In this document: one piece after another, positions 10,838-22,456 of the stretch
Position numbering within the stretch: the first letter of the stretch is position 1
Layout: every line of letters starts with the position of its first letter
Assembly: GCA_025738555.1 (NCBI GenBank)
Contig: JAOVFP010000009.1
Span: 1,674,001 to 1,738,000, forward strand
DNA length: 64,000 nucleotides
Origin: Cyathus striatus
Lineage: Eukaryota; Basidiomycota; Agaricomycetes; Agaricales; Nidulariaceae
Reading direction: 5' to 3'
Made by a program: the position numbers and the translations under genes
The notes under the pieces: model-generated
The model's input: the letters and a program-made list of their open reading frames with translations, nothing else
Told to the model about the DNA's origin: nothing
The model's database searches: none

Positions 10838-13556
10838 AGGTTTCAAGGACAGTATATTTATACCCTATATTACATTTAGATCAATAACGAGCATGAAGGG
10901 AATTGAAGGTGAAGTAGATCACGTCTTGGAGTGATATATGAGGCACAGTGGCGATGTGGCAGGATGGGTATAAAGGGGTTGGGGTGGATTGTTCATGTAG
11001 AGAAGCTCCACAGTATGTAAGGAGCAGAGGCGTTGAACAGCATAGCAGAAACATATTCTGTGGATAGAGAGCTCAAAATAGAGTGAAGAAACATGCAGAT
11101 GAAGTGTTAGTGTGTCGAAAAGACAGTAATAAATGGAACATACATTTTTCTTGATCCTATCAAATTCCAACCAATATGGCAACACTTGGTATGTACTACG
11201 AAATGGCTGTTTATGCTGAAGATTAGTAGACTGAGAAATAATTACAGATATATGAAAAAGGGACATACATATTATCCCGACAACTTGTTCAATGAGCCCT
11301 CACTCCCTTCAGTTAATGGTTGTGAACCAATACCCCATTTGATGCATATCACAGCTACCCTTGAACACTAGGTTCAACTTGGCCAAAATGGTACAGTTAT
11401 CTCCTGTCGATCAATATTCCTGCCAGTGCCTTTCACCTTCCCTCCAACTCTCATTGCTTTACTCAAGTTTAGCGTGCTTGTAGACCTTCAAAATTATGGT
11501 ATATATCCCCAGACAGACAATAGTGTAAAGTAGTGTGTACATCACATCTTACTACTACTTATAATCTACAGAGTATGTGTGACTAGAAAGGGAGCAGAGG
11601 CACACCTACACATGTGTTGAAAAGTGGGTCCCATCTTCTTGAGGGCAGGCGTAACGTGTCACGTTATGTTACATAACGGAATAGTTACTGGCCGGCGCCG
11701 CTACCAGCCACCTGCCCTCAAGAAAATCAAATTGCCTAAGCATGTCCAGGACTCGCCATGTATGCCCTTTCCTTTCTCCCACCAGCCTCTCGCACTTCAT
11801 GCACTATGTAGGTTCAGTCGTGCAAATATGAGGCTTGCAAATGTTCTGTTTATGTACTTGGGCTTGATTGGTATAGTAAGGTAGCAATAGAATTAATAAA
11901 CATCCCTTGATAAGTTTCCAATATATTCTTTTTCTTGTGTAGAAATCTCCAGCAAGATATACTATAAGATTAAGGTGGCGCTAAATATTGGACAACTAGG
12001 CTCTATGTTGACCTTACTGCCCCATTGGATCTTCTGACAATCAAACAAGCCATTAGTCTTGCATTATCTCTACCAACACTGCCCGTGTAACATTAATAAC
12101 CCCCTGCTTGTACACCAGCTTGACTTAATTAGCAATGACAAATGCGGGGCAGGGTGGAAGGATACATAATAGTGAGCACTGTTTTTTCTACTCGATGAAT
12201 GTGTTTTGTAACTGATTTTGTTTAATTTAGTTTCTTCATTGCTTATAGTAGAGCGCACTATTCGTGTTCGCCCTCCCCCTCTCACTTGGCTTCTCCTGCA
12301 GGTTCCATCCAACGCCGACACACATACACTGTTAGAAATGTCGCAATTACTCAACAGCAACTCAAGATCATCAACATCATGCACTACCAAGACCCACTGA
12401 ATGCGCAATTTGCTTTACCAAAGGTTGTGTCACTGCTCCATGTCTCCCTTTCTCAGTTTTACTCTTCAAATTTTCTTTCAATTCATTCTATGATCTAAGT
12501 TTCACACTTTCCCATTTCCCTTCCAAAATCTACGATCCCATCTCCTTTAACTCACTTGCAACTCGCTCTATTTATATTTCTTTGTTTAGGCACCAACTTA
12601 ACCACCACCTTTACACTTGCTTAGCAGTATCATAATTTCCCATGTGTGTTACATCTGTGGGCTGTCTTGATATGTCTTTACTTGTATTTAAGTTGGCCAT
12701 GATGAAATCACTTGTGTCCTATATAATCCAACTATCATGCTCAATCACACCATCAATTCGCGCATGTGATTCCAAACCAGTGTGTAGATGCAAGTAAACA
12801 CCCGCTTCCGAAAGATGTCTTGGATTGCATTCAAGTCTATCCAAGTGGGTTTCGAACTTGGAGCTACTCAGAGTCATCCCTCAAAAGTGCGAAATATAAT
12901 AATAGCTTGGACTAATAATAGGTCAAAAGTAATTAATAAACTGATCGTGGTCAATTAAAACTTAGGCACTAGATGACTTCCCATGAGGAATTGAGCACAG
13001 TCTGATGCTGACATATTGTTCAAACGACGAATGATGGAAAGCTAGTGCCAGACCCTAATATGACCATCCCTGACTTCATATTCTCGTCAGAAAGCTTTAG
13101 ACAACTTGCAATAGATGGACAAAACGGAAATAAGCTGAAGGAATCTGCTGTGTATCTCACTGAAATGCAAGATATCTATCCGTAATCTTTTCAGCTTACA
13201 AGTCACAGAACCCTTCGGTAACACAATGCCTATTTGTTGTATTGAGCTATATTCAAGAAATGTCTTACATGGTTTATATACCTGTACCTCTATCATTACC
13301 AAAGAGAAGAACAGTGGGAAATCCTGGTACAACAACGACAGAGAAGTGTGAGATGTGTATGTAGTCTGTAAGATAGATATAATGCATCAGTTAACAGGCG
13401 TCTTTCCCATTTGTAGAAATTGACAGTCTATTATGAATATGAATAAGAGACTCACTGCTGAGTGCTGATGTCGTGTTTAATGGTGCTTGTATAAAAGAGA
13501 GCGTATACAGAGACATAAGGTATGTCTGTTTCTATTTCAAGAACTGCTGTATTCGA
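10838..13556. other. anonymous stretch with a small inverted repeat
   Basis: No convincing gene. The motif TCTTGAGGGCAGG at about 11637 is repeated inverted as CCTGCCCTCAAGA at about 11712, and TAACGTGTCACGTTATGTTA next to the first copy is itself near-palindromic. This could be an LTR or polypurine-tract junction of a retroelement, but no LTR pair was found. The rest is AT-rich with short frames only. Confidence 0.35.
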
Positions 13557-13840
13557 ATGACTTACTCTTTATTAGTGATATTTGGTGCATTGGTAGTAGC
13601 ATTATTGTTATTCGATGATGATTCGACAACGTACACGGTGTCAGAATCATTGGTATGTTTTCCCGAATCAGATTTGTCTACTGACTTATTTGTCATGTTA
13701 CAGTAACATACAGGTCAAATCATTTATTCATGCCCATTTAGGAGGGAGGGGACTTACTCTTTGGTGCTTTGGCGACAGCGTCATTTTTATTCGAGGACAT
13801 ACACAATGTCAGGATCATTGGTACGTTTCCCCAAATTGAC
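13557..13840. repeat. imperfect direct duplication
   Basis: A segment starting GACTTACTCTTTATTAG at about 13560 is repeated, diverged and shortened, from about 13752 (GACTTACTCTTTGGTG). Both continue through ATTCGA..GACA, GTCAG(A)ATCATTGGTA and TTTCCC. The offset is about 190 bp. No coding function is evident. Confidence 0.5.
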
Positions 13841-14411
13841 TTCTTGTTCACCAACCCATACCATCTGTCATGTTCTCATTACTCAATAGGGATGTTCACA
13901 TAGAATAGCGGAGGTGGTAGCGTCAATTTCATTAGTTTGTAATTTTATCAAATTAAGCCAAAGAGAGCAAAAAACTCACTCATTCCTACACAGTATTCAC
14001 CCTACAAAATATACTTACTAGCCTCAATCAAGACTTCTACAATGTAATGGTCAACTATCTACACTAACGGTCAACTAATTACACATCTTAATTTCTCTTT
14101 TTTCTTGCACTGAAAATATAAGCATGTATAAGGTAACGCAATTCAAGAAAAGCTTACATGGGGTATCGGATGTTGTACCAGTTTACAGCGCGACAACTCC
14201 TGGATGTCTTGCCTGTACAGACATAGAAACTTACTTTCTATTATGAATAAAAGTAAGTGTTCAACAGCTTGCGAAATACCAGCGACTTACCTCTTTCATT
14301 TTGGTTTTGCAACTGTTACCTTTCTTTGCGTTCTTTCACTTTGTCTTCCTGTGCTGTTTGACATGTACTGACTCTGCATCCCTCCAACCTCCTCTCCAGT
14401 GCACCATATGT
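13841..14411. other. no feature seen
   Basis: AT-rich sequence without a convincing coding frame, RNA or repeat. Confidence 0.4.
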
Positions 14412-14783
14412 TCAACGTGTATCAATTCTGTGGCCCTCCAACATCCTCCCCAGTGGACCATCACCCAATTGCCTACCTACAAATGTTTGTCTACCATAGG
14501 AGGAGAAATATAACGAATAAAGACAAACGTACCTCACAAAATGTAGCCTGGAGATCATAGGCGATGAAGGTAGGTTCAACAACTCTCGGCATGCTCCTAT
14601 CATAATATTGAGGTAACTCGCTAGTATAGCTCTATCATATGTACTCATCTCAGCAACGATTGAAAACTTGGTAGCAATAGGTATCGGCTCGTTGCAAAAT
14701 ACAGGAAGATGAATAGTAAGGTAGGCCTCATACATACTCGACCACCCTCCTGGGGACCACGTGATGTCACAAATGTGTAACAT
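14412..14783 (-). CDS. exon-like frame of unknown gene
   Basis: A 123-codon minus-strand frame. Its first two thirds has protein-like composition (CDITWSPGGWSSMYEAYLTI, FSIVAEMSTYDRAILASYL) ending near a possible GTACG donor at about 14532; the remainder looks non-coding. The family is not recognised. The sequence encoding GGWSSMYEAYLT is present again, inverted, at about 15285-15325, so this is likely part of a repeated or mobile sequence. Confidence 0.3.
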   Translation of the reverse strand: MLHICDITWSPGGWSSMYEAYLTIHLPVFCNEPIPIATKFSIVAEMSTYDRAILASYLNIMIGACRELLNLPSSPMISRLHFVRYVCLYSLYFSSYGRQTFVGRQLGDGPLGRMLEGHRIDTR

Positions 14784-15789
14784 AGGAAATATTCATGTCT
14801 TAGTTTCACAATTCTACTTGAATATAACGTATTAATTGCAGATTAATATAATATAAGACAAGGACTTTCGTTAAATGCTTTTAATTTGATTGTAGAGCAT
14901 GATTTAAGCGAGATATGTAGTCATTTCTATATCCCATGGGAGACCATTAGTATTTTGGGGTCTGTTAGCTCAAATCTCATTCTCGTTACACAGAATTTCT
15001 TCTGGCCATTTGGGATGATGTTAATAACAGATGGTAGCTAAGGCTCGGCGTCTGGTCAAGTTTACATTAACTAGCTCTCAAAATACTGACCATAACATAC
15101 ACCTTCCTAAATGGGATAGTTCCACTAATATGAGGTCTACATTCTCGATTCTCATTATTTTAACATGCGGTAGCTACAGGCTATTGGTATTTGTATGCCT
15201 GACATTCGGTTGTTAACAGTATGTGATCCGTTTAGTGTCTGAAGTGTAGTTCAAAAAATACGATATCTTGACACCTTGGAATGCTGGGTCACGTGGGGGT
15301 GGTCGAGTATGTATGAGGCCTACCTTAGCTTTTGAATCCATCAAAAGCTTATTTGAACTCCAGCACACGCATTCGTGCCTCTACCCAATCATTCCCACCT
15401 CTAACTACACATACCACCTTCCTCTCATCATTTCGCCCAACAACGACAATGATAGCTGGGTTCAGGAAGAAGGGAGGGACCGCATTGCTGCTGCTGTTTG
15501 GAGAAGGCGCCCTGGTTTCATACCCCACCCGTATGTCCACAGCCCCACCATCCTGCCTCCAGCCATGGCCCACCGACAACGAGTTCATGTTTCTTCATAC
15601 AACACGCCCACCATTTCACCCAAACCCTGCATTCAGTTCTTCTACCTCAGCAGGAAGCAATGGTGCTCCTTGACTAGCAACACCACAAGTATCAGCATTC
15701 AAATTCAGCACTCATACCTGAGTTGGTTTTCCACCCACCACTGCAGAAATGTCTGTTTTCAAGGCCTGGAAGTGTGGGTTGGGATATGA
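14784..15789. other. anonymous, contains inverted copy of 14.73-14.77 kb
   Basis: The plus strand at about 15285-15325 carries GGTCACGTGG..GGGTGGTCGAGTATGTATGAG, matching the minus strand at 14727-14768. Overlapping frames at 15268-15789 are proline/threonine/serine-rich in more than one frame and are judged chance. Confidence 0.4.
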
Positions 15790-16610
15790 TGAGGGGTATA
15801 GTCAGAGGGAGGTGCTGCGTTTGTAAGGCTAGTAGGGGGATAGCGGGGCAATGAAGACATTCATATGACGATGATCACTGAATTTTGGGGCAAAGGACCT
15901 TACCTATTCATCGTACATCCTCCCTACCTTCGTTTTACTCATTACTCAAGCCCATTTAGATCCCTCCTTATCCTCAGTCCATGCTGACGATGTGTGGTAC
16001 ACCCTTCCCTGTCTCCTTTTCCAATGTTCTACACTGCTAACATCGCTCGCAAATCCAACCCCTCCCCAACCCCCCACTTGTACACATGTCCCTGTCTATA
16101 GTTCCTCGACCAACCCCTTCCTTCCCTCTTCTTGCAAGGAGTGAGCATTGTGCCATCGCCATCGCCCTCCCCTCCCCTCCTCCCCCTCAACTCTTTCCCC
16201 CCAATTTCCAAGTGATGAGCGGCATTAGGCCAGCAATACTACAAAGACTAACGCCACCCTATGGTCCCCACCCAACGCTCTACCTCTCGCCTTGCAAGTG
16301 ACAGGTGTAGATTCAGGGACCATCATATCATGACAACGAGCACCACTTCGTCATCCCTTCCTTCCCTCCCATCCCCTCGTCTTGCAGGTAACGAGGTCAA
16401 GTGTCCTCTCCCCCCCTTGCCCCCCCCCTCAAGTCATGAGGGTATGCACCCTCTTTTTCCCTCCCTCCCTCCCTTCTCTTCACCCATCTCTACCTGTCTA
16501 CTTCATGTAGAATGCACATCCCCAAACCACCCACCTCAACTCACAGCTTTCCCCCCCCTTTCTCTCTCGTCCCTATGTTTCTTTTCCTCTTTACTCGTCG
16601 TAGCATTGGT
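15790..16610. other. pyrimidine-rich non-coding stretch
   Basis: Strongly C/T-rich on the plus strand (runs such as CCCTCCCTCCCTCCC near 16460). Open frames in all phases reflect the base skew rather than coding. It borders the copia relic. Confidence 0.4.
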
Positions 16611-17043
16611 GGTTATGGATTCACACCAGGCTCTGGTATAGTACCTTGGAGCTCCAAAAAAACAAAAAGCAGTCACAGGATCTTCGTGTGAAGCTGAATA
16701 TATGGCCACATTCGAAGCATGCAAAGAAGGGATATAACTCAAACATTTATTTGACAGCATACATATGCCTACCACCAAACCCACCCCTATCCTATGCAAT
16801 AACCGAGCTGCTATCACATTATCTGACGATCCATTACTCCATGTGCGCATGAAGCATAATTTCATTTCCTTCGCGAATAATCACAACTTACAAAATAGAA
16901 ACATCGAGTTGTCTTATATTTCTACAAAAGACAACATCGCCAATATCTTTATGAAACCATTACCCGGACCACAGTTCAATCAACTATGCGCATTCCTAGG
17001 TCTTGAATTTCTGTCTCCCAAGACTCCATGCAAGGAGTGTTGA
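16611..17043 (+). pseudogene. Ty1/copia polyprotein C-terminus (RNase H)
   Basis: The end of a Ty1/copia Pol polyprotein. The RNase H signature reads YGFTPGSGIVPWSSKK, then QKAVTGSSCEAEYMATFEAC (the SST/C-EAEY block), PILCNNRAAITLS (DN-type active-site region), HVRMKHNFI, and the terminal YISTKDNIANIFMKPL and LGLE. A run of seven A residues at about 16657-16663 shifts the frame before QKAV, and an in-frame TAA (about 16734) follows the EACKEGI block where a tryptophan is usual. Stop TGA at 17041-17043. Reverse transcriptase and integrase are absent upstream, so this is a 5'-truncated relic. Confidence 0.85.
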
Positions 17044-17330
17044 TATGAAATGGACTTAACGTTCATATCACTGTGTAACTGTAAGCACACATATGTATGT
17101 GTCCCCTTTCTCCCTTTTACTTAACCTTTCATACCTTTCTACCTACTTACATGTTCTCTTTATATCTTTATATTATAGCCACCTGCAGATACATATAAAC
17201 ACCTACCAGTAGATACACATATACCTCAGTCGTTATACCATACAATAACACTGAGGTAAGACTCTTAGTATACTTTCTATTAAATCCAGGTACTGATATA
17301 ACACGTAGATTAGAATACTTACAGCGGGTG
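17038..17330 (+). repeat. putative 3' LTR of the copia relic
   Basis: Immediately after the Pol stop comes a purine stretch (CAAGGAG) followed by TGTTGATATG, the usual arrangement of a polypurine tract and an LTR starting TG. The candidate LTR includes the near-palindromic segment ACCTCAGTCGTTATACC..AACACTGAGGT (about 17224-17258) and appears to end around CTTACA near 17322. No second LTR or target duplication was located, so the 3' limit is approximate. A diverged, inverted copy of the palindromic core lies at 20790-20830. Confidence 0.55.
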
Positions 17331-17431
17331 AGTACCCTGTACTTTAGAGTTCCTGAAATACGAGACTATTAGACATGTATTTTCCCTAAGTGATAAGTTT
17401 TAAGCCCTCTTGAACTCAACAAACTATACAA

Positions 17432-18095
17432 ATGCTAGCAGTGTACAACATCTATTCGGTCAAGAACCAGCTCCACCCGTCGAAACCACCAAACTACAAA
17501 GAAGTGCTACTTAATAATGGCGACCCTGATCCTAATGCATCGGATGGTGAATCAGATTCTGGTAACAATGATCGATGCAAATCTCATCCAAGGCCACCTC
17601 AAAAATCATCCCAGTCAACGAAGGACAATAATCAAGGAAATACTGAACATGAGGAGCCGAGCTTTACAGTAAGTCATGAACCACAATTTGATTATAAACT
17701 TAAACTTGATATTATACTGAGTTGGGATAGAAATACTGACAATTTGCATAATTGAATGAATAAGGTAAATCATTTGAGTGAGTGTTTGAAGGCACTTGAA
17801 AGGCAACTCAGTGACCTCGTTCCTACATGCCTAACAGGTAGCGCTGAAACTCGGTATTACAGTCAGCTTCCTGCCTTTAGGGCTGAAATTGAAGCAAGTT
17901 GGATAATGTTGCATGAGGCAATTGGTGACTATTATGTGAACCGAATATATTATGATAAAATGTAACTTCTTGCAATGGGAACACATTACCGAGAACAAGG
18001 CTATAGTAGAGACACCTTCTCAACTTCATTTATAATTATACTGATTGTCAAATGATATCTGAAATTATGGATGGCGCACCTAAACAATGATGCAA
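17432..18095 (+). pseudogene. Ty3/gypsy Gag relic
   Basis: The reading KLDIILSWDRNTDNLHN, then after a TGA (17753-17755) MNKVNHLSECLKALERQL and SDLVPTCLTGSAETRYYSQL, EIEASWIMLHEAIGDYYVNR matches the capsid block of fungal Ty3/gypsy Gag (W..K.N.L, QLG.LVP..LTG.A..WYYSLP, W..L..AI..YY.NR). After a frame break it resumes with YREQGYSRDT and TDCQMISEIMDGAPK near 18040-18085. The N-terminal 100 codons are Asn/Asp/Pro-rich as in these proteins. Two breaks and the missing protease/RT make it a relic. The matching RNase H end may be the piece at 20.9 kb, about 3 kb downstream on the same strand. Confidence 0.75.
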
Positions 18096-18960
18096 TATGG
18101 TGTTCAAACCGCACATTTAATCATTTCCCACACCACTTCTTCTCGGTAGTGCTACTCCTCAGAGATATGTCCAGTGTCCTTTTTAGTATTCATGCGCACC
18201 AGTTTGCATGCTCTACACCAACTCTGCGCCATATTTTGGATGTGCGTGCCAATTTCTCAAGCTCACTGCCCTACTTTCGCACCACTGTTGCATTTACCAA
18301 ATGCAATTTTTTTACAATCTCTGATAATCTAAGTTCTTCCGTAATCATCATAACTTAAGCAAAATAGACAAAAGATTAACATTATATACGAATGCGATAC
18401 AAAACAGTAATTGTTGCAACTTCAATACTGTATTTGTACCATCACTCTAGTAGTACAGTAACTTTCGACCACAGAATTTTAACTCTATGATACATATAAA
18501 GTTGAATTGGTAGTACAAACTGCATACCTCATTGATTGGACTAGTGATAGTCCCTGTCAGAACTGTTCTATTGGAGTGTATCGTGTCTGGGTGATGTGTA
18601 CTGCCCATCATGGTGTGACTGCTTCATTGAACAGGTTGATCTGGACAAATTGCATGGTTTCACAGACAGAACATTGTCGTTTAAGATTAAGATAATCTGA
18701 GGTGCTAACAGGAATCGACTTTGTTCGTGTTACAACACCTGAGTGTCAGGAAATATTTAGCAAGGATATTCTTGGTAATTTAATGGGTGATCTTGTACAG
18801 CAAAGCTGTATGAATTGTATAGAACTGAATGTGAAGGATATTGTACAGCAAAGGCTGTATACAATGTCAAGTATAATGAAAGGGGTATAGTACACACTAT
18901 AGACTTGGTGCTATATCTGATGTGTATATTGTATAGATCAATGCTTAACTTGCTTAAGAC
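18096..18960. other. anonymous, probably eroded retroelement
   Basis: Lies between gypsy Gag and RNase H pieces. Short frames only (18507-18695, 18702-18890). TTGTACAGCAAAG occurs twice about 45 bp apart (18791, 18840), a small duplication. Confidence 0.35.
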
Positions 18961-19130
18961 TTGACCTATGACCGATTCTGCTTCTGTTACTGTTACTCTG
19001 ACTGTGACTGTGACTTCTGACTAATACTGTGACTGTTACTGATCTGTTTACTGTTTGCTGATACTGATACTATTTCTGACTGAACTGGCTGTGCTGATAA
19101 AACTGTACTAATAACTGATGACTAATGACA
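18961..19130. repeat. ACTG/CTGATA low-complexity tract
   Basis: Degenerate repetition of TACTG, GTGACT and CTGATA over about 150 bp. No coding signal. Confidence 0.6.
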
Positions 19131-19259
19131 AATGGGTGAGACTACTGGGGGGTGGGTAGCTATCTATCTACTGCCAAACTGCCCTCCTTATATACCTTTT
19201 TCCAACCTGCTTAGTAATCCAATTCCCACTCTACCATCCTACATTGTTCTCCAAAATGG

Positions 19260-19434
19260 GTAATGTGCAAGTGTAGATTTCAGATCTAAGGCTGTACAGG
19301 ACAATGGTATTTGAGGGTTAGTCAGCAGAGAACAATAGCTTATGTTAGAACAATGTGTAATAAATTACATTGTTCTAAATAAAGAGCTACATTGTTCTGG
19401 GCAAGAACAATAGGAATCCATTTTTATAACAATG
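19260..19434. other. region dense in ACAATG/CATTGT
   Basis: The 6-mer ACAATG and its complement occur repeatedly on both strands (GAACAATG, CATTGTTC), leading into the tandem array. Such dense short inverted motifs resemble subterminal transposase-binding arrays. Confidence 0.4.
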
Positions 19435-19840
19435 GAGTAGTGAACAATAGATACCTATCTGCCATTGTGTGAACAATGGCAGTGAAAAACAATGGAGTTA
19501 TATATAAATAGTTCCACATTGTCTTCAAATATTAAATGAACAGTACAATGCAGTTCATTTATTATGAACAATGGTGGTGAAAACAATAGTGTCATATATA
19601 AATAGTTTTTGCATTGTCCTCAGACAATGGGTAAATAGCACAATGTAGTTCATTAGTTATGAACAATAGCATTGAAAACAATGGAGTTGTATATAAATAG
19701 TTTTCTCATTGTCTTCAACAATAGGTGAATAGTACAATGCAGTTCATTTATTATGAACAATAGGATTGAAAACAATGGAGTTGTATATAAATAGTCTCTC
19801 ATTGTCTTCATACAATGGATGAATAACACAATGAAAGAGT
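19435..19840 (+). repeat. 94-95 bp tandem array with a TATA-like box per unit
   Basis: Four diverged units. The shared element TATATAAATAG begins at 19501, 19595, 19690 and 19784, a spacing of 94, 95 and 94 bp. Each unit also has GAACAATRG, AACAATGGAGT or similar before the TATA-like box and CATTGTCTTC after it, followed by ACAATG..AGTTCAT. The evenly placed box and surrounding inverted ACAATG/CATTGT motifs are the conserved parts. Confidence 0.8.
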
Positions 19841-20640
19841 GTCATATTATCCTTTGTTAGTGCATTGTTCGTGCAAGCGATTAATTATTGATATGTGTAT
19901 GATGTTTAATGGTGATTTAAAGTTATTTGTTCATGTAAGGTATTGGTTTGTTCATGTATGGTATTGGGTATATTTGATTAGTAGTATACTGTATCATGTG
20001 ATGGTGTGAAGTATTCAGTCATGTGACATGACTGTGCAATTTCTTTAATTGTGGTATACAGTGCATTTGCATGCATTATATATAATCAAAAATCATGCCT
20101 GACAATGTCTACCCGAAAGCAAGCCCTTGCTTGAGTTTGTGATAGGGCAGATAGAAACCATTGTAGTCGAGGGGCTTATGCAAGCATGTGCTGGCACTGG
20201 TGGACAGCCTGCTGCTCGACTTCAAGCTACTTTCACCTTTACAACCAGTACAGCATATCTATTGTGCGAGAACCTACCAAAACCTATCTTCAGTTCAGTG
20301 ATTGTGGTCGAAAGCTCAAGGTTGATAATTCACTATCATCATCTCCATTAATTAATGAAAATGGACATGCATTCAAGGTACTAGCACATCTAGAGCTTAA
20401 TAACTGAGTCATACACTGAGGGAAATGTCATCACAATAAATGCAACTGGAGATCACACTTTATTACCAGGACTCACGACGATATGATTAAATTGTTACAT
20501 CAGAGATCTGAGAGGAACAAAGGTATATAAGAGATTGGAGAAGGCATTTAAAGGTGGAGAATTGATACTGGATCTTGTTACTAGCCTTGTCAAAGATTCC
20601 AAAACGACTGATATACCACAGAAAGGAGACTGCATCGAAA
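19841..20640. other. anonymous stretch
   Basis: No convincing gene. GTATGGTATTGG-type short repeats occur at about 19938-19970. A frame at 20127-20407 is short and in two phases. It may be part of the gypsy relic between Gag and RNase H. Confidence 0.3.
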
Positions 20641-20840
20641 GGAATAACCTATACATGTTACATAGTGAGTAATAATAAACTCAGTATTGTTGTATGATAT
20701 AACTGATATAACAACTGTACCTATACACGTAGTGAGTAATAGTAAACTACATGTACTGTCAGTATGTGATATAAAGATTGTAAGCTATAAGTCTCACCTT
20801 AGTGTTATTGTATGATATAATGACTGAGGTGCATCTCTAT
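20641..20840 (-). repeat. LTR-like fragment, inverted relative to 17.2 kb
   Basis: Reading the minus strand from about 20830 gives ACCTCAGTCATTATATC and AACACTAAGGTGAGAC, matching the plus-strand LTR core at 17224-17265 (ACCTCAGTCGTTATACC, AACACTGAGGTAAGAC). The differences include C/T changes. The adjacent segment repeats TAGTGAGTAATARTAAACT twice (about 20662 and 20731). Confidence 0.6.
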
Positions 20841-20884
20841 CTAATGGTACGTATATATATGTATTTAAAAAAATTGAAGACACT

Positions 20885-21312
20885 GTAGTGCATATTAAAA
20901 GAGTAGTGTCTTATTGGTCTCGTGTCCTACAGCCAGCTGAACGAAACTACTCCCCAATGGAATGAGAGGCTTTGGCATTGAGGAAGGGTCTCATTAAATT
21001 CCAGCCAATTTTAGAAGGTGAGTATATATTTTGTATAACTGATCGCACAACCTTAACATGGAGCCGTACTTTTCAAAATGTAAATTGACAATTATTAACC
21101 TGGGGTGAGTATTCTCAGGCTTTCCAAATATGAAATTTATCCATAGAGCAGGTCATATACACTCTAATGTAGACCCGTTGTCCTGACTACGAAGAAATAC
21201 TCCTTTGCAAATTGGGCCAACAACAGATGATTCAGAATATTTGACCTTGAAAGGAAGTGATGATCATTTACGGAATACTTATGTTCAAAGAGCTAGGACT
21301 AAAATTCGAAAA
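20885..21312 (+). pseudogene. Ty3/gypsy RNase H relic with three TGA stops
   Basis: The frame reads HIKRVVSYWSRVLQPAERNY, SPME, stop, EALALRKGLIKF, LEGEYIFCITDRTTLTW, VN, stop, QLLTWGEYSQ, then after a one-base shift in a T-run near 21120 it reads MKFIHRAGHIHSNVDPLS, stop, LRRNTPLQIGP. This is the classic gypsy RNase H end (Y.PTEREALA, TDH..L.W, N.RL..W, RAG..N..DPLSR). The stops are TGA at 20963-20965, 21086-21088 and 21184-21186. At the first and third the family has an almost invariant arginine (E-R-E-A; DPLS-R), and at the second an Arg/basic residue is usual. No other part of Pol is recognisable nearby. Confidence 0.85.
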
Positions 21313-22456
21313 TAGACCACTGATGGCTGCAACCGCACCTGTTCAGTCTAGTAATTCAAAGCCCATTGAACTGTATACTGATGAGATACCTTTACAGAAT
21401 ACCAAAGAGTATCAAATCATATAGTGTGTTAGTAAGTGTAAGAGAAGATGAACCGGAACGACAGACTAATGCATACATGGAAGACCCACTCTTTCCTAAT
21501 ATATTAAGTTTAAAGAGAAAAGAAGAGCTCTTTGAATCATTGTAGAGCAGGCAATTTGCCTGTACCGTAGAATCGGCCTCATTTCTCTTTTTAGTTCTCT
21601 GCTCATTTACATTGTTCTGTACTTATTTAAGTACAGTACTTTACATTCTTTGAATACAGATTACTTTGACCCTCACTAGGACCTGTGGATAGACAGATGT
21701 GCTATCCGCTTGCAAATTCTTTGTTTTGGAATTTCCTTCAACCTGGAAACATCTTCCACATCATCTTACCCGCAGTACTATTATGGTGACAATGGCTTTC
21801 TATATTTTGAAGACAACTACGGCAACTACCGTTTATGCAGTCTCTACTTCTTACTTTACACTATAATGACCACAAATCAATACTTAGCATATATTTAATG
21901 GTAGTGGGCTGTGCCGCACTGGTGCCTGCTTGCCGGCCTTATTCTATCAATTTAAAAGTGAATGCCATTACCTTAGATAAAGTTAATAGTTTTCAATATA
22001 ATTACTGAGTTCATGATATAAATACCGGCAATGTTTACAAAGAGCAACGTTGGCCCTTGGGTGAATGCTTTGAGATCATGGGGATTATAATGGCAATTAC
22101 TGAAGCCTCAAAAAGCTGTCGTAGATGACATCAATTTCACAAATATATCTATCTACAGTATTACCATATGTATCTATTAGACAGAAGTGAATATATTACG
22201 ACCACACTTATTGCACATGGCTAAATGAACAATGTTGAGCTAATTCATTAGATGGAGTAAGTATCACAACCAAATCACAGAATGCTTATGCTGGTCAAAA
22301 TTCAACATCATCACGTGATGGTCCAACATTCAACCTGCCCTCAAGAAGATGATTTTGGATTAACTTATTGAACCTCGCCTTTTTAATTTTTTCTTCTGCT
22401 CTATTTGCATTGACTCCGGAAAAGTAGTATTCAGCGTAGTTAGGATAGTATATACA
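21313..22456. other. anonymous, eroded repeat
   Basis: No gene recognised. At about 22336 CCTGCCCTCAAGAAG repeats the motif seen near 11.64/11.71 kb, next to the palindrome CATCACGTGATG. This may be a retroelement LTR junction on the minus strand. The rest is AT-rich. Confidence 0.35.

Noticed and set aside
15268..15789. 173-codon plus-strand frame
   Set aside because: Overlaps other open frames in a pyrimidine-rich area, no domain, no splice logic.
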